From NCBI GenBank assembly GCA_034429475.1, contig DAOUGD010000294.1:1-64000 (forward strand): a stretch of 64,000 nt of DNA, read 5' to 3'. Below are positions 42,759 to 50,864 of this stretch, in pieces. Source of the stretch: JAKQHY01 sp034429475 (GTDB lineage Bacteria; Chloroflexota; Anaerolineae; B4-G1; SLSP01). The stretch's first letter is position 1, and each line of letters opens with the position of its first letter. The position numbers and the translations under genes are program-made. The notes beneath the pieces are model-generated. The model did no database searches. It was not told where the DNA came from and saw nothing but the letters and a program-made list of their open reading frames with translations.

Positions 42759-44471
42759 ATGATTCACCTAACCGAAAAAGGCCTAATAATCGCCTCATCC
42801 ACCACCATCCTCGAAATAGAAGGCATCCGCATCATCTCTCTCAAAGACGCCGTTACCGGCGAAGAATTTCTCGACCGAGGACCCGCCGAAGCTGTTCTCG
42901 GCCTGGAATTGCTGCGCCAAAACCGCACCGTCGCGCCGCTGGGCGTCCACAAGCTGGCCAGCGAGGTACACACCACCCTGCTCACCGACCGCATCGCCGA
43001 GATCGTGCTGAACGATTGGGAGTGCGACGTCTCGATCCGCGTCAGTGTGGACGAGGCAACCGGCGACATCCTGCTGGAGCCGTCGGCGTGGACGATGCAG
43101 GGCGGCGTGGCAGGGTTGGGGCTGAACGTGGCCGGCATCCATGCGGACTTGGAGGTGGTCGGCCCGTTCCAGCAGGGCGCAAAAGCTCCACTGACGCATC
43201 CGCAGATGCAGGGCAAGGACGCGGCGTGGCCGAACAGTTGGGAGGCGGGCTTCCTCGTCTTTGCCGGTGCAGAATCGGGCTTTACCGTCCAGGCGTGGGA
43301 CACGGACTTCATTTTCAAGAAAGTCCACATCGGCCACGAGAAGAATCCGCAGACGGTGGGCTTCTTCACCCTGGCGCGCGGCCCGCTGGAGATGAATCGC
43401 TGCGTCGGCAACCTGGCTTGGCGGATTTCGGCGTACCGGGGTGACTGGACGACGCCCCTGCTGCGCTACCGCGACTGGTACTGGGCCGCCTATCGCCTGG
43501 ACACCGCCGCAAAGCTGCGCCCCGATTGGCTGGACGACCTCCAACTGGCCGTCTCGTGGTGCTCCACCAACCTGGACTTGCTTGATGCGCTCGCCCGACG
43601 GGTGGAGCCGCGTCGCGTGTTCCTGCATCTGCCGCACTGGCGCCCCTATGTCTATGACCAGGACTATCCGACCTATGTGCTCAGCGACACCGGGCGTGAC
43701 TTTGTGGCAAAGGCGCGAGCGATGGGCTTCCATGTTGTGCTGCACACCAACACTTGCCAGATGAGTCCCGACCATCCGCTGTTTTTTGCCGCGCGCGACT
43801 TCTGCACCCGCGAGCCGATGGCGCTGCGATGGGAGGGGTGGAGCTGGCTGCCGGTGGAAGGGTGGGGCGCCTTCGGTCCGCCGCAGAGCTACTCGCTGAT
43901 GCCCGCGCATAAGGACTGGAACATCCTGGTGAACGTCCACCTGGCGTGGTCGCCATGGCGGCGGCAACTGACGCGGCAGGTCGCCGACTTGATCCGTGAG
44001 GTGGGACTGGACAGCATTTTCGTGGACGTGTCGCAGTGGATTCACAACAGCGACAACGCCGTGCTGGAAAATCTCACGTATCCGCAAGGCTCGCTCAAGC
44101 TGATCCACGAGTTGGCGGAACTGGCCCCCGGTTTCTGCGTCTCTGGCGAGGCGCGGGACGAGATTTCCACGCAATTTCTGTCGGTTGTCCAGTTCCACCT
44201 ATATAACTTTGCCCACGTCCAGGCGACGGACGGCAAGGATGTCTCGTGGGTGCTGGATTGCACCACGCCGGTCAACGAGCTGCTCTTCAAGGGGCTGACA
44301 CGCGGCATCGGCTACAGCTACGGGCAGGGCGCGAACCGCCGGGTGATGATTGACGCCACGCTCAAGCAGGGCGCGCTTCCCACCCTCATCTTCCAGACCC
44401 CCGATCCGGTGGCCGAACTGGATGGGGAAGAGTGTCAGTATATTCTAGCGCATATGAGCGGGAATCAGTAG
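42759..44471 (+). CDS. Glycoside-hydrolase-like protein (DUF6259-type)
   Basis: The 570-residue protein has no signal peptide and appears cytoplasmic. An N-terminal beta-rich part (1-230) precedes a TIM-barrel-like part with FHVVLHTNTCQMSP, DSIFVDVSQWIHN (a barrel strand with a likely catalytic Asp, about residue 420) and CVSGEARDE (likely acid Glu). The pattern is like DUF6259 and related glycoside hydrolases; substrate unknown. It starts 28 bases after the AT-rich island and returns to GC-rich codon use. The ATG has only a weak ribosome binding site. It is followed by the enolase-superfamily gene on the same strand. Confidence 0.65.
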   Translation: MIHLTEKGLIIASSTTILEIEGIRIISLKDAVTGEEFLDRGPAEAVLGLELLRQNRTVAPLGVHKLASEVHTTLLTDRIAEIVLNDWECDVSIRVSVDEATGDILLEPSAWTMQGGVAGLGLNVAGIHADLEVVGPFQQGAKAPLTHPQMQGKDAAWPNSWEAGFLVFAGAESGFTVQAWDTDFIFKKVHIGHEKNPQTVGFFTLARGPLEMNRCVGNLAWRISAYRGDWTTPLLRYRDWYWAAYRLDTAAKLRPDWLDDLQLAVSWCSTNLDLLDALARRVEPRRVFLHLPHWRPYVYDQDYPTYVLSDTGRDFVAKARAMGFHVVLHTNTCQMSPDHPLFFAARDFCTREPMALRWEGWSWLPVEGWGAFGPPQSYSLMPAHKDWNILVNVHLAWSPWRRQLTRQVADLIREVGLDSIFVDVSQWIHNSDNAVLENLTYPQGSLKLIHELAELAPGFCVSGEARDEISTQFLSVVQFHLYNFAHVQATDGKDVSWVLDCTTPVNELLFKGLTRGIGYSYGQGANRRVMIDATLKQGALPTLIFQTPDPVAELDGEECQYILAHMSGNQ

Positions 44472-44474
44472 AAA

Positions 44475-44550
44475 TTTTTACCACGAATTTCCACGAATCT
44501 CCACGAATTTAACGTTCCCATTCGTGAAGATTAGTGTAGATTCGTGGTTT
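44475..44550. repeat. CCACGAATTT decad inverted repeats
   Basis: Units of CCACGAATTT/CCACGAATCT on the left pair with ATTCGTGAAGATTAGTGTAG and ATTCGTGG on the right. The block lies between the glycosidase-like and enolase-superfamily genes. Confidence 0.85.
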
Positions 44551-44574
44551 GTTTTCTGAGAAGGAGACACCCCT

Positions 44575-45723
44575 ATGAAAGTCATCCAAGTCGAACTATG
44601 TCGCAGTCAAACACCCATTCCGCTGCCGGAGCCGTGGGCGCCGGCGTGGTGGGAGCCAAGCGGTAAGCCTTTTACGTCGCTCGATTTTGCTTTCTACAAG
44701 GTCTACACCGACGAAGGTATTGTTGGGATTGGCCCGTACACCGGCGGCAATCCGGCGGCGTTGGCGCTGGGGGTAGACCCCTTCCAGGTCGGTGGATTCT
44801 GGCAGCGGCACATGAGCGGCGCGCGCTCCGAGAATGCGGGGAAGGGCGCGGCGGGATTGGAAATTGCGCTGTGGGACATCGTCGGCAAGGCTGCCGGGCT
44901 GCCGCTCTACAAGCTGATGGGCGCAGGGCGCAACCGGACGCCGGTCTACGCGGCGGTCAGCCGTCTGCTGGAGCCGGAACGCCAGATCGAGCAGATCGAG
45001 GAAATCATCGCCGCCGGATTCAAGGCAGTCAAATTGCGGATGCACCGGCGAAATCCCTGGGACGATTTGGCCGTGATCCAGGCGGTGCATGACGCGCTGG
45101 GCGACCGCGTGGCGCTCCTCGTGGACGCCAACCAGAACAACGTTTCCGAAGGTTACGCTTTCTGGTCGCGGGCCACTGCGTTGGCGATGGCGCAGGAATT
45201 GGACGCGCTCGGCCTGTATTACCTGGAAGAGCCGCTGCCTCGCAAAGACGTGGAGGGGTTGGCGGAGATTGCTGCCTCGGTGACGATGTTTGTCGCGGGT
45301 GGGGAACATTCGCCCACCGTCTACGATTTCAAGCCGCATATCCTGGCCGGCGCGTATGACATCGTCCAGCCCGACGTCTCGCTCACCGGCAACATCGGCA
45401 TCACCGGTTTGCGGCACGTCGCGGCCTTTGCGGACTATTTTGAGCGACTGGTCATTCCGCACGTCCTCGGCTCGGCGACCACGGCGCTGCATCTAGCGGC
45501 GACCCTGCCCCCGATGGCGGCAGCGTCCAACTGCCCCTGGGTGGAATACCCCTGCGATCCGCCGGTGCTTACTCCCGCCACCCTGCAAGCCCTCATCTGC
45601 GAGCCGATCCTGGTGGAAGCCGATGGCTGCGTCACCCTGCCCGATAAACCCGGCCTGGGCATCGAATTGAACGAAGACTGGCTGGCGGATAAAGTAGCGG
45701 TCAACCAGACAGTGAAGTTGTAA
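44575..45723 (+). CDS. Enolase-superfamily (mandelate racemase/muconate lactonizing) enzyme
   Basis: The 382-residue cytoplasmic enzyme abstracts a proton next to a carboxylate, usually dehydrating or racemising a sugar acid. The barrel shows KLRMH (about residue 152-156, first catalytic base), LLVDANQ (metal Asp), YYLEEPLP (metal Glu), GGEHS and VIPHV. The single lysine (KLRM rather than KxK) with a C-terminal His suggests a dehydratase of the MR type. AAGGAGA precedes the ATG. Neighbouring glycyl-radical and glycosidase-like genes suggest uronate or sugar-acid catabolism. Confidence 0.88.
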   Translation: MKVIQVELCRSQTPIPLPEPWAPAWWEPSGKPFTSLDFAFYKVYTDEGIVGIGPYTGGNPAALALGVDPFQVGGFWQRHMSGARSENAGKGAAGLEIALWDIVGKAAGLPLYKLMGAGRNRTPVYAAVSRLLEPERQIEQIEEIIAAGFKAVKLRMHRRNPWDDLAVIQAVHDALGDRVALLVDANQNNVSEGYAFWSRATALAMAQELDALGLYYLEEPLPRKDVEGLAEIAASVTMFVAGGEHSPTVYDFKPHILAGAYDIVQPDVSLTGNIGITGLRHVAAFADYFERLVIPHVLGSATTALHLAATLPPMAAASNCPWVEYPCDPPVLTPATLQALICEPILVEADGCVTLPDKPGLGIELNEDWLADKVAVNQTVKL

Positions 45724-45842
45724 AAACGGAACGCGGAAAAACACGGAAGAACACGGATTTTTCTAAAATCTGTTCCGTGTTATCCGTGTTTGTCCGTGTT
45801 CTATAAAAAAATCTGCGTGAATCTGCGTGAATCTGGGTCCCC
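45724..45842. repeat. AACACGGA-type inverted tandem repeats
   Basis: AACACGGAAG-AACACGGATT on the left opposes CCGTGTTATCCGTGTTTGTCCGTGTT on the right, followed by CTGCGTGAAT units. The block forms a large hairpin downstream of the enolase-superfamily gene. Confidence 0.85.
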
Positions 45843-45893
45843 AAAAAACCGTCGTCACATTTCATTCGACAAGTCATTTCAGCGATAAAGTTG

Positions 45894-45899
45894 TATAAT
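45894..45899 (+). promoter_or_regulatory. Likely -10 element for the glycyl-radical operon
   Basis: A TATAAT sits 34 bases before the ATG at 45933, with AGGAGGT between them. TTCGAC at 45865-45870 looks like a -35 but is 23 bases away, too far for a standard promoter; an activator may be needed. Confidence 0.45.
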
Positions 45900-45932
45900 A
45901 TCTCGTAATATCGTTGCCAGGAGGTTTGACCA

Positions 45933-48254
45933 ATGTCTGCAATTCAAGCGTTGGAAACTTTTACATATCAAACGCGCCTTGAAACCTTGCGCGCCGAAAA
46001 ATTGCGCCAGACGCAGGAAAAACAGGCACTCATCGGTTCGATGGATCACGACGATTGGGCGTTGGTGTTGCCGCCGCCTGACCGTCGCAAGATCACACAG
46101 GCGATGAGTACGTCCGGTATGCCGATTACCGACTGCCTCATTGCGGGCTACGAGCCGGCGGCGAGCCATCCAAGCGGTGGCTTCTTCGGCCCGAAAGCAG
46201 TCGGCGCGAACTACCGTGCGCTGTTGGAGGCGCATCCGACCTATATTGACCCCAGTAGCTCGCTCGCGGGCGGTTATATGGTCAACTTCTCCTCGTACCG
46301 CAAGCCCGGCTGGAACCCCGATTTCGCCGTCAGCGCGCTGCGTCCCGATCTGGCGGAATTGCACCGGAAGTATCAACTTCATCCCGGCATCGGCGCGACG
46401 CAGCACTTCTGCCAGGATTTGCAGATCGGCCTGGATTTGGGGTGGGGCGGCATCCTAACCAACATTCGACGTTATCGGGAGATAAATCTCGCCACGGTTC
46501 CTGCGCCGGAGGATGCGCGCTTCGCCCCGGTCACGCGTGAGGAAATGGCGGATTTCTACGCTGGGTTGGAGGACATCGTTCTGGGGATGCAGGCCTGGAT
46601 TCGCCATCACGTTGACGCCGCCCGCGAGAGGGCGGAAGCCGAGAACGACCCGGTCCTGCGCCAAAATCTGCTTGAGATAGCCGAGATGAATGACTGGCTC
46701 GTCGCCGAACCGCCGCGCACCTTCCGTGAGGCGTGCCAGTGGATGTTGTGGTTCCAGGTGGCGGCGCGGATGTACAACGGCAGCGGCTCGATGGGCCGCC
46801 TGGATGTGCTGCTCACCCCTTACTACGAACGCGAAGTCGCCGCCGGGACGCTGACCGACGAGGAAGCGACCTTCCACATTGCCTGCCTGCTCCTGCGCGA
46901 TACGGCCTACCTGCAAGTCGGCGGGCCGGACGCGGCGGGACGCGATGTGACCAACCGCGTCTCGTACCTGGTGCTGGAAGCCGCACATCAGCTTCAAATT
47001 CCCGTCAATGTCGGTGTGGCGGTGGGCTGCAACGTGGACCCTGGATTACTGCGCCGGGGTGTTGAGATTATGTTTGAGGACAAGAAGGGCGTCCCCAAGT
47101 TTCTCGGCGTGGATCAGACTGCCGAAGGGTACGCCCGCAACGGTTATGCCGTCGGCTGGGGCTATGAGCGCGCCTACTCCGGCTGCCATTGGTCGGCGAT
47201 TCCGGGCCGGGAGTACACGCTCAACGACTGCGTCAAGATCAACTTTGCCGCCGTCTTCGAGGTCGCGTGGAAAGAGATGACCTTATCCCAAACCTCACCC
47301 CCGGCCCCTCTCCTGCCAGGAGAGGGGAGAAGCGTGGCTAGACTGTGGGACTTGTACATCCACCATTTGCAAACGGGTGTGCGCGCCATTGCGGAGAGCC
47401 TGGACTTCCACACGGCGTACATGTACAAGGTTTTCCCCGAACTGGTGATGGATTTGCTTTGCTACGGCCCCATCGAGCGCGGACTGGACGCCTCGCACGG
47501 CGGCGTGGAATTTTACAACCTGTGTCTCGACGGCGCGGCGCTGGCGACGGTGGCGGATTCGTTTGCCGCGTTGGAGCAGCGCATCGAGCAGGAGGGGCGG
47601 CTGACCTGGGACGAAATCGCCCGCTACATTGAAACTGATTGGGCCGGCCCCGATGGCGAACGCGCCCGGCTGATGATGCGCAGCATCCCCCGCTACGGGA
47701 CGGGCGGCGCGCTGGCCGACGATTGGGCGGTGCGTGCCGCGCAGGTCTTCACGGATGTGGTCAAGGAAGCGCCGACGCCTGCCGGATTTGTGATGCTGCC
47801 GGGCCTCTTCTCGTGGGCCAACACTATCCCGATGGGTAAAGGTGTGGGCGCGACGCCGAACGGACGCCACGCCGGCGCTCCCATCGCCCACGGCTCCAAC
47901 CCCGACCCCGGCTTCCGCAAGGATGGTGCGCCGACGGCGATGGCGGTGGCCATTGCATCCGTCCAACCCGGCTACGGCAACACCGCGCCGATGCAGTTGG
48001 AACTCGACCCGGCTCTGGGCAAAGACGTGGGCGGCATCGAACACGTCGCCAACCTGATCAAGACACACTTCGAGATGGGGGGGACGCAGATCAACCTGAA
48101 CATCATGGACGCCGAACAAGTCCTCGAAGCCCACAAAGACCCGTCCAAATATCCCGATCTGGTGGTGCGCGTCACCGGCTTCAGCGCCTACTTCGCCAGC
48201 CTCTCGCCGGAATTCCGGCAGTTGGTGGTGGATCGGATCATTGCGGAGGGGTAG
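45933..48254 (+). CDS. Glycyl-radical enzyme of unassigned subtype
   Basis: The 773-residue cytoplasmic anaerobic enzyme belongs to the PFL-like family. The glycyl-radical loop RVTGFSAYF (Gly749) is 24 residues from the end, as usual. The likely thiyl cysteine is Cys418 in SGCHWSAIPGREYTLN. The dehydratase and lyase clades have Cys-x-Glu; here it is Cys-His-Trp, so the chemistry may differ. About 15 extra residues (TSPPAPLLPGEGRS) come from a palindromic repeat at 47283-47336. AGGAGGT precedes the ATG and the activase gene follows after six bases. Confidence 0.9.
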   Translation: MSAIQALETFTYQTRLETLRAEKLRQTQEKQALIGSMDHDDWALVLPPPDRRKITQAMSTSGMPITDCLIAGYEPAASHPSGGFFGPKAVGANYRALLEAHPTYIDPSSSLAGGYMVNFSSYRKPGWNPDFAVSALRPDLAELHRKYQLHPGIGATQHFCQDLQIGLDLGWGGILTNIRRYREINLATVPAPEDARFAPVTREEMADFYAGLEDIVLGMQAWIRHHVDAARERAEAENDPVLRQNLLEIAEMNDWLVAEPPRTFREACQWMLWFQVAARMYNGSGSMGRLDVLLTPYYEREVAAGTLTDEEATFHIACLLLRDTAYLQVGGPDAAGRDVTNRVSYLVLEAAHQLQIPVNVGVAVGCNVDPGLLRRGVEIMFEDKKGVPKFLGVDQTAEGYARNGYAVGWGYERAYSGCHWSAIPGREYTLNDCVKINFAAVFEVAWKEMTLSQTSPPAPLLPGEGRSVARLWDLYIHHLQTGVRAIAESLDFHTAYMYKVFPELVMDLLCYGPIERGLDASHGGVEFYNLCLDGAALATVADSFAALEQRIEQEGRLTWDEIARYIETDWAGPDGERARLMMRSIPRYGTGGALADDWAVRAAQVFTDVVKEAPTPAGFVMLPGLFSWANTIPMGKGVGATPNGRHAGAPIAHGSNPDPGFRKDGAPTAMAVAIASVQPGYGNTAPMQLELDPALGKDVGGIEHVANLIKTHFEMGGTQINLNIMDAEQVLEAHKDPSKYPDLVVRVTGFSAYFASLSPEFRQLVVDRIIAEG
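47283..47336. repeat. Palindromic repeat inside the glycyl-radical gene
   Basis: CCCCTCTCCT (47305-47314) and AGGAGAGGGG (47318-47327) form a perfect 10-bp hairpin with a 3-base loop, preceded by CCTCACCCCCGG. This is the type of dispersed C/T-rich palindrome common between genes in many bacteria, here in frame inside a gene. Confidence 0.85.
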
Positions 48255-48260
48255 AGCGTC

Positions 48261-49190
48261 ATGCAAGGTATTGTCACCAACATCCAACGTTTTTCTATTC
48301 ACGATGGCCCCGGCATCCGCACGACCGTCTTTCTCAAGGGGTGCAATCTGCGCTGCTTCTGGTGTCACAACCCGGAGACGTGGTCGCCCAAATCGGAAAT
48401 CCAAGAGTTTCCATCTAAGTGCATTGGCTGTGGGGCGTGCCTGAGCGTGTGTCCGCAGGGCGCGCATAGGATGGTGGACGGCGTGAAGCTGTACGACCGC
48501 GACAAGTGCGTGGCCTGCGGCAAGTGCGCGGAAACGTGCTATGCCGAGGCGCTCGTCTTCACCGGCAAAACGATGACGATGGAGGATGTGCTGGCCGAAG
48601 TCTTGGCCGACCGCCCCTTCTACGCCACGTCCGGCGGCGGCGTGACGCTCTCCGGCGGAGAACCCGCGCTGCAATTGGACTTCTCTTACGAAATCCTGGC
48701 GCGCAGCAAAGCCGAGGGCGTTCACACGGCCATCGAGACCGACGCCAATTACGCCTGGGAACGGCTGGAGAAGTTGCTCGCAGTGACCGACTTCGTGATG
48801 ACCGACATCAAACACATGGATTCGGCCAAACACCGGGAAGTCACCGGCGTCCCCAACGAGCGCATCCTCGACAATCATCGGCGGCTGATGGCGACCGACA
48901 AGCCTGTGGTGTTCCGCACCCCCGTCGTGCCGACGGTGAACGCCACGCCGGAGGAAATCGGCGCCATCGCTGCGTACATCCGCGACCTCGCCGATTTGCG
49001 GAAAAAAAGCGGCAGTTCCGCGCCCCCGCCAAGCCTTGATCTACTTCCCTTTCACCGTCTCGCCGGCGACAAATACCGCAGCCTGGGACTGGAGTACAAG
49101 GCCAAAGACCTGCCCACGCCCACCAAAGCCGAAATGACGGCCTTTGTGGAGTTGGCGGCAGGCTACGGCATTGCTGTGAAAAGTGGTTGA
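48261..49190 (+). CDS. Glycyl-radical enzyme activating enzyme (radical SAM)
   Basis: The 309-residue protein uses S-adenosylmethionine to create the glycyl radical on the partner encoded just upstream. The radical-SAM cysteines are Cys28, Cys32 and Cys35 (CNLRCFWC). Two ferredoxin-type cluster sites follow (Cys54/57/60/64 and Cys83/86/89/93), as in activases outside the simplest PFL type. GGGVTLSGGEPALQ is the family GGE motif. A short basic insertion (RKKSGSSAPPP, about 254-264) before LLPFHRL may be another small repeat. Oxygen-sensitive chemistry implies anaerobic growth. Confidence 0.93.
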   Translation: MQGIVTNIQRFSIHDGPGIRTTVFLKGCNLRCFWCHNPETWSPKSEIQEFPSKCIGCGACLSVCPQGAHRMVDGVKLYDRDKCVACGKCAETCYAEALVFTGKTMTMEDVLAEVLADRPFYATSGGGVTLSGGEPALQLDFSYEILARSKAEGVHTAIETDANYAWERLEKLLAVTDFVMTDIKHMDSAKHREVTGVPNERILDNHRRLMATDKPVVFRTPVVPTVNATPEEIGAIAAYIRDLADLRKKSGSSAPPPSLDLLPFHRLAGDKYRSLGLEYKAKDLPTPTKAEMTAFVELAAGYGIAVKSG

Positions 49191-49203
49191 TTCTTCTTTG
49201 CGT

Positions 49204-49234
49204 GTTTTGGGGCGCGCTTCGCACGCCCCAAAAC
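49204..49234. repeat. Hairpin between convergent genes
   Basis: GTTTTGGGGCG (49204-49214) pairs perfectly with CGCCCCAAAAC (49224-49234). It stands between the activase and a minus-strand gene and may stop transcription from both sides, but neither side has a proper T-run. Confidence 0.75.
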
Positions 49235-49242
49235 AATTTATG

Positions 49243-50700
49243 TTAATTCCCCATCTGTAACAACGCCTCCAACTCTTCCGCCGCATCCACCAGCCGGCCG
49301 GGGCGCTGCGTCAGGCTGAACCAATCCCACTGGTCGCCGTGCGGGAAATCGTCGAGGAACCAGCATAGCGCCACGATTTGCGGTTCGGCGTTCACCATCT
49401 TCATCGCCGTAGTGAGCCAGCCTTTGGGGTAATTCTGCGCCGGCGGGATGTTCGCCGCCCGGTCGTAGGTGTTGGTGGAAATGATGTAGACCGGCAGTCC
49501 ACGCGTGCTGGAGTAAGCGTTGATGATGTCCAACCAGTCCCGATAGACGCCGAAGCCCGCCCGCGCGCCGCCCCACGCCGCGCGGCGCAGGTCGGCGGAC
49601 GGCTCGTCGGCGCGGAGCACGCCCGCCATTTCCGGCGCGTCCGGCGCTCCCGGCGCCTGCACGTCGAAGCCGTCGGGCGCGAGCAGGGGGATGCCGGCGG
49701 CGGCTTTGGCGCGCGCTGCTTCGTCCAGCCGCGCGACGAGGGTGTTCATGGCGTTGAGCCAGGGCTGGTTGATGGTGTAGGGCAGCGCGCCATCCTGATC
49801 GGCGCTCCACGGCTGCAACGGGCCGACGATGACGCGGACACGCGGATTTTCGGCCCGCACGATTTGCACGGCGTTGTCGCTGTGGCTGACGTCCTCACCG
49901 TAGCCGTTGCAGAGGCGGGCATACCACTCCGGCGTGACCGGCCTTCCTGCCGCCAACCCGTTTGCCTCCGCCGTGTTGTAGTCGGTGCCCAGCACGTATC
50001 CGTAGACTTCGCGCAGGCGCGCGTCGCGCGACAGGCGGCGCAGATATTCCAGGTACTCGGTCAGCGCGACGTAATCGTCTGTCGGCGGAAGGCTCTGCTC
50101 CTGGTCGTAGTCCACGCGCACCAAGACGCGCAACCCCTGCGCGTGATGCGCCGCGACCCGTGTCGCCAGATCGTCCACGCCCCAATAGGGTTCCTCGGCG
50201 CGGCGGGCGTAGGTGATTTCGACGGCCCATCCGCTGCGCCCGTGCCAGTCGCGGGTGAGACTGGGCATCACCAGGCCGAGCTTCGTCGGCGTGGTTTCCG
50301 GGCGGGGGGATGGCGTCGGATCGCCCAGCGCGAAGCGGCCCCGCTCCACGCACCCGGTGTGGCAGTCGTGGTAGAAGATCACCTCGGCGGGCGCGGCGGG
50401 CGCGGTGTATGTCCAGCGCCACGTCCAGACAACGCCGCTGCGAACAGCCTGTCCCTGCGCCTGGGCCGGAACGCCGTCCACCGTCAGCGTCACGAACGTC
50501 CACGGCGTCATGTCGGTGAGCACCACTTCCACCCGGTCGCCGGGCTGCGGTGCCGTTGGCTTCAGGCGGAGGCGCGGCCAGGGCCAGTCCGTCACATCCC
50601 CAGGCGCGATCATCACCTGCCCGCGAATGGGGAGCAGCCAGTAGGCGATGCTCGCCACGACGAGTAACAGCAGCCAGCCAAATTTGCGTAAGCGCATCAT
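49243..50700 (-). CDS. Membrane-anchored glycosidase-like protein
   Basis: The 485-residue protein has an uncleaved-looking N-terminal helix (about residues 7-25). An Ig-like beta domain (about 40-125) is followed by a Pro/Thr linker and a TIM-barrel-like domain (about 140-485). Barrel-like features are LRVLVRVDYDQEQ, YGYVLGTDYN, VRVIVGPLQPW, GLPVYIISTNTYDR and IVALCWFLDDFP. The pattern resembles cellulase-like glycosidases, but no family could be fixed and catalytic acids are not certain. AGGAAAA lies before the ATG. It is convergent with the glycyl-radical operon and divergent from a GT-C gene. Confidence 0.6.
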   Translation of the reverse strand: MMRLRKFGWLLLLVVASIAYWLLPIRGQVMIAPGDVTDWPWPRLRLKPTAPQPGDRVEVVLTDMTPWTFVTLTVDGVPAQAQGQAVRSGVVWTWRWTYTAPAAPAEVIFYHDCHTGCVERGRFALGDPTPSPRPETTPTKLGLVMPSLTRDWHGRSGWAVEITYARRAEEPYWGVDDLATRVAAHHAQGLRVLVRVDYDQEQSLPPTDDYVALTEYLEYLRRLSRDARLREVYGYVLGTDYNTAEANGLAAGRPVTPEWYARLCNGYGEDVSHSDNAVQIVRAENPRVRVIVGPLQPWSADQDGALPYTINQPWLNAMNTLVARLDEAARAKAAAGIPLLAPDGFDVQAPGAPDAPEMAGVLRADEPSADLRRAAWGGARAGFGVYRDWLDIINAYSSTRGLPVYIISTNTYDRAANIPPAQNYPKGWLTTAMKMVNAEPQIVALCWFLDDFPHGDQWDWFSLTQRPGRLVDAAEELEALLQMGN

Positions 50701-50727
50701 AATTTTCCTAACACAAGATTTGGAATT

Positions 50728-50800
50728 TCAAGCGTCAAACGTCAACCGTCAACCGTCAAATTATGTTCGACGTTTGACATTTGACGTTTGACGTTTCACG
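50728..50800. repeat. AACGTCA/GACGTTT heptad hairpin
   Basis: CAAACGT-CAACCGT-CAACCGT on the left opposes GACGTTTGACATTTGACGTTT on the right. It fills the divergent gap up to the leaderless promoter. Confidence 0.85.
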
Positions 50801-50831
50801 TACTATACCCAAGAGCGCCATGAATGACAAG

Positions 50832-50859
50832 TTGACGCGCAGTTCAGCCGTGCGATAAT
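50832..50859 (+). promoter_or_regulatory. Leaderless promoter of the GT-C gene
   Basis: TTGACG (50832-50837) and GATAAT (50854-50859) are 16 bases apart. The predicted start, about 50866, falls on the GTG-ATG at the beginning of the gene, and no Shine-Dalgarno sequence exists. Confidence 0.7.
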
Positions 50860-50864
50860 GCGCC

